This document shows positions 1 through 5,345 of a stretch of 6,228 nucleotides of DNA, one piece after another. This stretch comes from an uncultured beta proteobacterium (GTDB taxonomy: Bacteria; Pseudomonadota; Gammaproteobacteria; Burkholderiales; Burkholderiaceae_C), in assembly GCA_903870955.1 (NCBI GenBank), contig CAIQEX010000171.1, forward strand, positions 1 to 6,228, read 5' to 3'. Positions within the stretch are counted from its first letter, which is position 1. Each line of letters starts with the position of its first letter. The notes below the pieces were generated by a model, which was not told the origin of the DNA, made no database searches, and saw only the letters and a list, made by a program, of their open reading frames with translations. Made by a program: the position numbers and the translations under genes.

Positions 1-150
1 ACACACATGATCGGCGGCTACGCCCAGTTCAGCTACGGCTTCAACTACTACGGAACCATTGGCACCAACCGCGATGAGTTTGTGGTGGTGCGCAAGATGC
101 GCAAGGTCGACTGGCTGGATGGCGAAGCGGCCCCAACGATTCAGGCTTAA
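1..150 (+). CDS. narG: Respiratory nitrate reductase alpha subunit NarG, C-terminal end (partial)
   Basis: Only the last 49 residues and the TAA stop (148-150) are present; the 5' part lies outside the window. Frame 1 reads THMIGGYAQFSYGFNYYGT followed by GTNRDEFVVVRKMRKVDWLDG. This is the strongly conserved C-terminus of NarG-type membrane-bound nitrate reductases. NarG is the cytoplasm-facing catalytic subunit that carries Mo-bisMGD and one [4Fe-4S] cluster (FS0) and reduces nitrate to nitrite; those sites are not in this fragment. narH starts 11 bp downstream, in the canonical order narGHJI. The call rests on recall of the family's C-terminal sequence plus this context. Nothing unusual is seen. 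Confidence 0.95.
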   Translation, partial: THMIGGYAQFSYGFNYYGTIGTNRDEFVVVRKMRKVDWLDGEAAPTIQA

Positions 151-156
151 AGGAAA
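151..156 (+). promoter_or_regulatory. Shine-Dalgarno site of narH
   Basis: AGGAAA lies directly after the narG stop codon, 5 bp upstream of the ATG at 162. It fixes the narH start. Confidence 0.7.
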
Positions 157-161
157 ACATC

Positions 162-1694
162 ATGAAAATACGCGCCCAAATCGCCATGGTGCTGAACCTG
201 GACAAGTGCATTGGTTGCCACACCTGTTCGGTCACCTGCAAGAACGTCTGGACTTCACGCCCCGGCATGGAATACGCCTGGTTCAACAACGTCGAGACCA
301 AGCCCGGCATCGGCTACCCCAAGGAGTGGGAAAACCAGGACAAGTGGAACGGTGGCTGGGTCCGCAAAGCCGACGGCTCCATTGAGCCCAAGCAGGGCGG
401 CAAGTGGAAGTTGCTGATGCGCATCTTCTCCAACCCCAACATGCCGCAGATTGACGACTACTACGAACCCTTCACTTTCGACTACGACCACCTGCAGTCG
501 GCACCCGAGGTCAAGCACGCACCAACGGCGCGTCCACGCAGCCTGATTACGGGCAAGCGCATGGAGAAGATTGTCTGGGGCCCCAACTGGGAAGAAATCC
601 TGGGCGGTGAATTCAGCAAGCGCAGCAAGGACGCCAACCTGGCGAACTTCGATCAGGTGCAAAAGGACATGGTCGGCCAGTTTGAAAACACCTTCATGAT
701 GTATTTGCCGCGCCTGTGCGAGCACTGCCTGAACCCGGCGTGCGTGGCGAGTTGCCCGAGTGGCTCGATCTACAAGCGCGAGGACGATGGCATTGTGCTG
801 ATCGACCAGGACAAGTGCCGTGGCTGGCGCATGTGCGTCTCGGGTTGCCCCTACAAGAAGATTTACTACAACTGGAAAAGCGGCAAGGCCGAGAAGTGCA
901 TCTTCTGCTACCCGCGCATCGAGGCCGGACAACCGACCGTTTGTTCCGAGACCTGCGTCGGCCGCATTCGCTACCTCGGTGTGGTGCTGTATGACGCCGA
1001 CCGGATCGCAGAGGCCGCCAGCGTGGTGAATGAGAAAGACCTGTACCAGGCGCAACTGGACCTGTTCCTCAACCCCAACGAACCGAAGGTGATTGCACAA
1101 GCGCGACTCGACGGCATTCCCGAAGCCTGGCTGATCGGCGCACGCAACAGCCCGGTCTACAAGATGGCCGTGGACTGGAAGGTGGCCTTGCCCCTGCACC
1201 CCGAGTACCGCACGCTGCCCATGGTCTGGTATGTGCCGCCGTTGTCACCCATCACCTCGGCCGCCAATGCCGGCCACATCGGTGTGAATGGCGAGATTCC
1301 AGACTTGGCCCAGATGCGCATTCCCGTGCAGTACCTGGCCAACCTGCTGACCGCTGGCGATACCGCGCCGGTGGTGCGCGCCCTGGAACGCATGCTGGCG
1401 ATGCGCGCCTACCAGCGCAGCAAGCACGTGGACCAGGAGCAAAACCTGGCGGTGCTGGAGCAGACGGGTTTGACCGTGGCCCAGGTGGAGGAGATGTACC
1501 AGATCATGGCCATCGCCAACTACGAAGACCGCTTTGTGATACCAAGTTCGCACCGCGAGTACGCCGAAAGTGCCTTTGACCTGCGTGGCGGTTGTGGCTT
1601 CTCGTTTGGCAATGGTTGCTCGGATGGCGCTTCAGAGACCAGCCTGTTTGGTGGCAGCAAGCCGCGCACCATCCCGATCAAGTCCTACGTTTAA
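162..1694 (+). CDS. narH: Respiratory nitrate reductase beta subunit NarH (four Fe-S clusters)
   Basis: This 510-residue protein has nearly the length of E. coli NarH (about 512). It passes electrons from the NarI hemes to NarG on the cytoplasmic side of the membrane. The N-terminal ferredoxin motif has Cys16, Cys19, Cys22 and Cys26. The second block runs CEHCLNPACVASCP (Cys186, 189, 194, 198), then CRGWRMCVSGCP (Cys219, Trp222, Cys225, Cys229), then Cys246, 249, 261 and 265 (EKCIFCYPR and CSETCVGR). Trp222 sits where a Cys would be expected. This is the known NarH signature that makes one cluster [3Fe-4S] instead of [4Fe-4S], with the other three being [4Fe-4S]. All ligands are intact. The C-terminal half contains the conserved PLHPEYRTLPMVWYVPPLSP segment typical of NarH. 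The start is set by AGGAAA 5 bp upstream. It lies 11 bp after narG and 12 bp before narJ. Confidence 0.98.
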   Translation: MKIRAQIAMVLNLDKCIGCHTCSVTCKNVWTSRPGMEYAWFNNVETKPGIGYPKEWENQDKWNGGWVRKADGSIEPKQGGKWKLLMRIFSNPNMPQIDDYYEPFTFDYDHLQSAPEVKHAPTARPRSLITGKRMEKIVWGPNWEEILGGEFSKRSKDANLANFDQVQKDMVGQFENTFMMYLPRLCEHCLNPACVASCPSGSIYKREDDGIVLIDQDKCRGWRMCVSGCPYKKIYYNWKSGKAEKCIFCYPRIEAGQPTVCSETCVGRIRYLGVVLYDADRIAEAASVVNEKDLYQAQLDLFLNPNEPKVIAQARLDGIPEAWLIGARNSPVYKMAVDWKVALPLHPEYRTLPMVWYVPPLSPITSAANAGHIGVNGEIPDLAQMRIPVQYLANLLTAGDTAPVVRALERMLAMRAYQRSKHVDQEQNLAVLEQTGLTVAQVEEMYQIMAIANYEDRFVIPSSHREYAESAFDLRGGCGFSFGNGCSDGASETSLFGGSKPRTIPIKSYV

Positions 1695-1706
1695 AGAAAG
1701 CACGCC

Positions 1707-2462
1707 ATGAAAGACAACCGTTATTCCCTGCGTGCCCTGGCCTTGCTGCTGGGTTACCCGGACGCCGAACTGCGCAGCCATCTGCCGGAGTTGCTGCTGG
1801 CCATCGACAAGGAGGGCGCGATTCCCGTTGCGCGCCGCGCTGAGTTGCACAGCCTGGCTGTGGAATTGATGCGTCTGGACCCCATGGAAGTGGAAGCGCG
1901 CTATGTGGAAACCTTCGACCGTGGCCGCGCCACCTCGCTGCACATGTTCGAGCACATCCATGGCGACTCGCGCGAGCGCGGCCCGGCCATGGTCGACTTG
2001 GTGCAAACCTACGAAAAGGCCGGTCTGATGATGGCGCCGGATGAGTTGCCAGACCATTTGTGTGTGGTGCTGGAGTTCGCCTCCACCCAACCGCCCAAAC
2101 TGGCGACCGAGTTTCTGGGCGAGATGGCCCACATCCTCACCGCCGTCTTCAGTGCGCTGGTGCAACGCGGCAGTCCCTATGCCGCGCCGGTGGCTGCCGT
2201 GCTGGAACTCTGCGGCCAGCGCGTACAAGCCGTGTCTATCGTTGCCGATGAAGCCATGGACGACGTCTGGCAGGAACCCGAAGCCTTTGATGGCTGCAGC
2301 ACCAAAGGCCAGTCCAAGCCGGGCGAGGCCCAGCCGATCCACTTTGTTCGCAAGACCGCGGCGCCGCTCAACGCGGCCCACACCGACCCCACCAGCGCCG
2401 CCTCGGTTTTTGCCAAAGGCCCGAAAGCACAAGAAGCCCAAGCCCAAGGAGCACGCATATGA
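1707..2462 (+). CDS. narJ: Nitrate reductase molybdenum cofactor assembly chaperone NarJ
   Basis: A 251-residue protein of the NarJ/TorD-like chaperone family. NarJ binds apo-NarG in the cytoplasm, promotes Mo-cofactor and Fe-S insertion and membrane attachment, and is not part of the final enzyme. The diagnostic family block starts at Phe70: FDRGRATSLHMFEHIHGDSR, followed by ERGPAMVDL. A second conserved patch is PDELPDHLCVVLEF. Near the C-terminus, DDVWQEPEAF (Trp188) and QPIHFV match the usual NarJ tail. The final 30 or so residues are Ala, Gln, Lys and Pro rich, look disordered, and make it slightly longer than E. coli NarJ (about 236). The ATG at 1707 has a weak purine-rich AAAGAAAG upstream. 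Its TGA stop overlaps the narI ATG (ATGA, 2459-2462), which implies translational coupling. Confidence 0.96.
   Translation: MKDNRYSLRALALLLGYPDAELRSHLPELLLAIDKEGAIPVARRAELHSLAVELMRLDPMEVEARYVETFDRGRATSLHMFEHIHGDSRERGPAMVDLVQTYEKAGLMMAPDELPDHLCVVLEFASTQPPKLATEFLGEMAHILTAVFSALVQRGSPYAAPVAAVLELCGQRVQAVSIVADEAMDDVWQEPEAFDGCSTKGQSKPGEAQPIHFVRKTAAPLNAAHTDPTSAASVFAKGPKAQEAQAQGARI
2446..2451 (+). promoter_or_regulatory. Shine-Dalgarno site of narI, inside the narJ 3' end
   Basis: AAGGAG lies 7 bp upstream of the narI ATG at 2459 and is encoded within the last codons of narJ. It supports this start and the ATGA stop-start overlap. Confidence 0.75.
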
Positions 2463-3184
2463 CTTACCTCGACAACCTTTTGTTCGGCTACTACCCGTAC
2501 ATCTGCCTGACCATCTTTCTGCTGGGCAGCCTGCTGCGCTTTGACCGCGACCAGTACACCTGGAAGAGCGACTCATCGCAGTTGCTGCGGGCTGGGAAAC
2601 TGCGCTGGGGCAGCAACCTGTTTCACGTGGGCGTGCTGTTCCTCTTGGGTGGCCACACCGTGGGCATGTTGACCCCACACTTCTTGTATGAGCCTTTCAT
2701 CAGCGCGGGCAACAAGCAGATCATGGCCATGGTGTCGGGTGGTGCGTTTGGTGTGCTCGGCTTTATCGGTGTCAGCCTGTTGCTGCAGCGCCGTCTGGGT
2801 GACGAGCGCATTCGCCTCAACTCCAAAACCAGCGACATCGTGCTGTTGGTGTTGCTGTGGCTGCAACTGGCTCTTGGTCTGGCCACCATCCCGCTGTCTG
2901 CCGAGCACCTGGATGGCAGCATGATGATGAAGCTGGCCGGTTGGGCCCAGCACATCGTGACCTTTCAGTCCGGCGCGCCCGAGTTGTTGGCCGAGGCCAG
3001 CTGGGTCTTCAAGCTGCACATGTTCCTGGGCATGAGCATCTTCCTGATCTTCCCGTTTACGCGGCTGGTGCATGTCTGGAGTGGTTTCGGCACGGTGGCC
3101 TATCTGGTGCGTCCATACCAGTTGGTGCGCAGCCGCCGCATCGGTCTGGTGGAGCGCGAGCCCCTCAGCCGCAATGCCCGCTAG
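2459..3184 (+). CDS. narI: Respiratory nitrate reductase gamma subunit NarI (diheme cytochrome b)
   Basis: A 241-residue integral membrane protein (E. coli NarI is about 225). It anchors NarGH, oxidises quinol at the periplasmic side and sends electrons through two b hemes to NarH. Five hydrophobic segments are visible at roughly residues 4-26, 54-71, 89-109, 127-146 and 183-204. The four heme ligands fall at His56, His66, His187 and His205, the same numbers as in E. coli NarI, so both hemes should form. Sequence around them includes NLFHVGVLFLLGGHTVG and FKLHMFLGMSIFLIFPFTRL. The C-terminal tail beyond the last helix is basic and probably cytoplasmic. The start is fixed by AAGGAG and by the 4-bp overlap with narJ. 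The prolyl isomerase gene follows 23 bp later. Confidence 0.98.
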   Translation: MTYLDNLLFGYYPYICLTIFLLGSLLRFDRDQYTWKSDSSQLLRAGKLRWGSNLFHVGVLFLLGGHTVGMLTPHFLYEPFISAGNKQIMAMVSGGAFGVLGFIGVSLLLQRRLGDERIRLNSKTSDIVLLVLLWLQLALGLATIPLSAEHLDGSMMMKLAGWAQHIVTFQSGAPELLAEASWVFKLHMFLGMSIFLIFPFTRLVHVWSGFGTVAYLVRPYQLVRSRRIGLVEREPLSRNAR

Positions 3185-3196
3185 GCCATTGTGATC

Positions 3197-3202
3197 AAGG
3201 AA
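3197..3202 (+). promoter_or_regulatory. Shine-Dalgarno site deciding the prolyl isomerase start
   Basis: AAGGAA sits 5 bp before the ATG at 3208, in the narI-isomerase gap. The reading frame is open much further upstream, through narI, but this site and the position just after the narI stop point to 3208 as the true start. Confidence 0.7.
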
Positions 3203-3207
3203 CATCC

Positions 3208-4059
3208 ATGAGCACCTCTCAAACGAATAGCCACGGTTGTGGTGGAGGTGGAGCCTGCGCCTGCGCTTCCAAGGCAGCCGCCGCTACGGAGCCCGTTGCC
3301 TCCATCAACGGCATTACCCTGCATGCGCCGGGACAGCGCCCTGACGATGAAACCCTGCGTGAACGGGCCTACACCGAGTTGCTGCGCCAGCAAGCCGTGC
3401 TGGCCGGTCTTCTGCCGCGCCAGGCCGTGCTGGAGGCGCCGGAACTCAATGAAGAAGAACGCATCGCGCTGGAGACCATGGTCGACGCTGCAGTGCAAGT
3501 TCCCGCCCCCACAGACGAGGAATGCCAGCGCTACTTTGATGCCCGCAAGAACCAGTACGTGGTCGGTCAGGCGGTGCATCTGCGCCACATCCTGTTTGCG
3601 GTGACACCGGGCGTGAATGTGCAGGCCCTCAGCGTGCACGCCGACAAGGCGCTTATCAGCCTGTTGGGAAACAACGTGCCGGTGGATCGGTTTGGCAAAC
3701 TGGCGGCCGAGCTTTCCAACTGCCCCACCAGCACCCAGGGTGGCGACCTGGGCTGGGTCGGCCCGCAGGACTGCGCGCCGGAGCTGGCCACCACGCTGTT
3801 CTTCCAGACGGAGGTTCCGGTGGGCCTGGGCGTGCAGCCGCGCCTGATTCATACCCGCTTCGGATTTCATATCATCGACGTACTGGAACGGCGCGATGGC
3901 CGGGCGCTGGCTTTTGATGAAGTGCGGGAGCGCGTGGCGACGCAACTGACCATGCAATCACGTGCCAAAGCGCTCCACCAGTACATGAGTCTGCTGGTCG
4001 GACAAGCGCTGGTCGAAGGCATTGAACTCGACACCGCCGACTCGCCCTTGGTGCAATAG
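3208..4059 (+). CDS. PpiC/parvulin-type peptidyl-prolyl cis-trans isomerase of the nar operon
   Basis: A 283-residue protein. A parvulin (PpiC rotamase) domain covers about residues 122-227. It opens with VHLRHILFAV (His124, His127), contains STQGGDLGWVGP and closes with TRFGFHIIDVLERRDGR (His221), which are the usual parvulin landmarks. The region before it (about 25-120) is helical and resembles the N-terminal part of NifM-like parvulins. There is no signal peptide or lipobox, so it should act in the cytoplasm, unlike SurA or PpiD. The extreme N-terminus is odd: HGCGGGGACACASK, with His9, Cys11, Cys17 and Cys19, a possible metal-binding or redox tail. From recall, a PpiC-type isomerase also follows narI in Pseudomonas aeruginosa (PA3871), so this is a known operon member. 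A role in folding or maturing NarGHI is inferred from position. The domain call is strong; the substrate is unknown. Confidence 0.93.
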   Translation: MSTSQTNSHGCGGGGACACASKAAAATEPVASINGITLHAPGQRPDDETLRERAYTELLRQQAVLAGLLPRQAVLEAPELNEEERIALETMVDAAVQVPAPTDEECQRYFDARKNQYVVGQAVHLRHILFAVTPGVNVQALSVHADKALISLLGNNVPVDRFGKLAAELSNCPTSTQGGDLGWVGPQDCAPELATTLFFQTEVPVGLGVQPRLIHTRFGFHIIDVLERRDGRALAFDEVRERVATQLTMQSRAKALHQYMSLLVGQALVEGIELDTADSPLVQ

Positions 4060-4095
4060 AGAAAGAAGAAAGGCCAGCGCAATGCGTGGTGAAAA

Positions 4096-4695
4096 ATGCC
4101 GTTGAATGAAATCCCGAGCCTGCTGGCCAGTCTTCTGCAATCACGCCAGACGATATTGCCCAAGCGCCTGGGCTTGCCCGGACCGGATGCCGCGCAGCTC
4201 GCGCAGATCCTGGATGCGGCGGCCCACGCGCCAGACCATGGACAGTTGCTGCCCTGGCGTTTTGTGGTGATTCCGGATGGCGAACGTTCTGCTTTGGGTC
4301 GGGTGTTTTCCGAAGCTTTGCTGGAGCGGGATTCTTCTGCCTTGCCGGAACAATTGCAGCAGGCCTATGAGAAGGCATTGCGCGCGCCCCTGCTGCTTCT
4401 GCTGGTGGTGGAAGACGCGCGCGGTGACGCCGAGATTGGTTTGTTGGAACGCGTGCTTTCGGCGGGGTGTGCGGTGCAAAACATGCTTTTGATGGCCACG
4501 GCGCTGGGTTTCGGATCGGCACTGACCAGTGGCAAGGCACTGAACTCTTCCAGCTTGCGCGGACTGTTTGGCTTGAATCGCCAAGAGCACGCGATCTGTT
4601 TCCTGAGTGTGGGAACGGCGCAGCGTGCCAAGCCTGCGCGTGTGCGGCCCGCATCCGACCAATACGTGACCTATCTATCCACGGAGTCCCAATGA
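4096..4695 (+). CDS. Nitroreductase family protein, YdjA-like (FMN oxidoreductase)
   Basis: A 199-residue protein matching the small nitroreductase fold of the E. coli YdjA type (about 183 residues). Seen in order are LLQSRQT at 13-19, where YdjA has the RRS phosphate-binding motif, AHAPDHGQLLPWRFVVIPDG (44-62), RAPLLLLLVVE (96-106) and SAGCAVQNMLLMATALGFGS (122-141), ending PASDQYVTY. These proteins bind FMN as dimers and use NAD(P)H to reduce nitro or other electrophilic compounds; the natural substrate is usually unknown. It starts 36 bp after the prolyl isomerase, with a weak GGTGA 3 bp before the ATG. Its stop overlaps the next start. Membership in the nar transcription unit is inferred from spacing and the absence of a visible terminator. 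A direct role in nitrate or nitrite metabolism is not shown. Confidence 0.9.
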   Translation: MPLNEIPSLLASLLQSRQTILPKRLGLPGPDAAQLAQILDAAAHAPDHGQLLPWRFVVIPDGERSALGRVFSEALLERDSSALPEQLQQAYEKALRAPLLLLLVVEDARGDAEIGLLERVLSAGCAVQNMLLMATALGFGSALTSGKALNSSSLRGLFGLNRQEHAICFLSVGTAQRAKPARVRPASDQYVTYLSTESQ

Positions 4696-5096
4696 ATATC
4701 GAAAATTTTGCCGACCTGCTGCAGGCCGCACATGCGCAGCCCTTGTCCCAGCGCCTGTTGTTTGTCTTTGCCGATGCCGTGCTGCCAGACGACGCCAACG
4801 CACAGCAGCGGGCCGGATTTGAGGCCGGGCACGGCGGTGCTCTGGTGCCTGTGATGTGTGTGGACAAAAGCCCGGACGAGTTGTCCTCTTTCGATGTGCT
4901 GGCCCAGGAAGCTGCGCAGTTCGGGCAGGCATGGCGCTTCGTATTTGCCGGTGCCTTGTCAGGCAGCACCCACAACGCGCCCGATGCGCAGGCTGTGGAT
5001 GCGTCCTTGCAGGCCATGGTGGAATCCATCAAGCGCGGTGATATGACCCGCTATCTGGCATTCGATCAACAGGGTTCGCCCGTGGTTCTGCAGTAG
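4692..5096 (+). CDS. Conserved small protein of unknown function, coupled to the nitroreductase
   Basis: A 134-residue, acidic-leaning soluble protein with no signal peptide or membrane helix. The ATG at 4692 overlaps the nitroreductase stop (ATGA), with GGAG 5 bp upstream, so translation is probably coupled. The frame is open upstream to 4467, but that extension would lie inside the nitroreductase gene and is not credible. Visible segments are QRLLFVFADAVLPDD (20-34), GALVPVMCVDKSPDEL (49-64) with the only Cys at 56, AWRFVFAGALSG (80-91) and a C-terminal MVESIKRGD...YLAFDQQGSPVVL. The alternation of strands and helices suggests a compact alpha/beta fold. I recall similar short proteins in Burkholderiales carrying the automatic name 'ribonucleotide reductase subunit alpha'. 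Nothing here has the size or motifs of a ribonucleotide reductase, so I do not use that name. Function unknown. Confidence 0.8.
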   Translation: MNIENFADLLQAAHAQPLSQRLLFVFADAVLPDDANAQQRAGFEAGHGGALVPVMCVDKSPDELSSFDVLAQEAAQFGQAWRFVFAGALSGSTHNAPDAQAVDASLQAMVESIKRGDMTRYLAFDQQGSPVVLQ

Positions 5097-5294
5097 GACA
5101 ACAAACCCCAACGGATTTTTCAAAACGGCAACCGAAGCTATCCATGTCAGCACCACCAGTGCCAGAACCCAGGCCGTGGTGCGCGTCTTCCAACTAAAGC
5201 GTGGCCGCAGTGCCACCATGCCCCGCGCAACGAAACCCATCGCGGAGAGCGCGACCGCTGATTGGTGCAGCAGTTTGATCGTGGCGTAGTCCAT
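5097..5294 (-). pseudogene. SirB2-family membrane protein with internal deletion (likely remnant)
   Basis: From the ATG at 5294 on the minus strand the frame reads MDYATIKLLHQSAVALSAMG, then FVARGMVALRPRF, then a second hydrophobic stretch containing LALVVLTWIASVAVLKNPLG. The first part resembles TM1 of SirB2 proteins. The VALRPR...VALVV-like second part resembles what follows TM3 and TM4 at the C-terminus of the family. A complete SirB2 has four helices and about 125-130 residues. Here only about 65 family-like residues remain, as if some 60 central residues were deleted in frame around residues 24-28. No stop follows PLGF: the frame runs on antisense through the end of the neighbouring gene to 4959. 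No clear Shine-Dalgarno precedes the ATG. A two-helix functional protein cannot be excluded. Family assignment is from recall of motifs. Confidence 0.6.
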
Positions 5295-5345
5295 GTGCAA
5301 AGTTTAGTGGCGTACCGCACCCCTGGTGGAAAGCATCAACTGTTT
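5295..5345. other. Short divergent intergenic region between SirB2 remnant and HPP-CBS gene
   Basis: This 51-bp gap separates the two divergent starts. A weak purine stretch GGAAAG (5328-5333) lies 12 bp before the HPP ATG. I see no FNR-type TTGAT-N4-ATCAA palindrome and no convincing -35/-10 pair. Confidence 0.4.

Noticed and set aside
255..1199. Long minus-strand open frame opposite narH (314 residues)
   Set aside because: It is a shadow of the strong GC3 codon bias of narH. It lacks family motifs, while the plus strand encodes an intact, fully conserved NarH.
1632..2678. Minus-strand open frame of 348 residues across narH-narJ-narI
   Set aside because: It spans three well-supported plus-strand genes, has low-complexity Gly/His/Gln composition and no recognisable domain.
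2857..3207. Extended N-terminus of the prolyl isomerase, in frame through narI
   Set aside because: The extension overlaps the essential NarI His187/His205 region and reads as nonsense composition. The ATG at 3208 has a good AAGGAA site just after the narI stop.
3872..5032. Minus-strand open frame of 386 residues opposite the isomerase, nitroreductase and unknown gene
   Set aside because: The translation is rich in Ala, Pro, Arg and Ser with no membrane or domain pattern, as expected for an antisense shadow of GC-rich genes.
5097..5345. Possible intrinsic terminator or FNR box in the region after the last plus-strand gene
   Set aside because: No GC-rich stem followed by a T-run was found by eye, and the TTGAT and ATCAA half-sites present are not paired at the right spacing.
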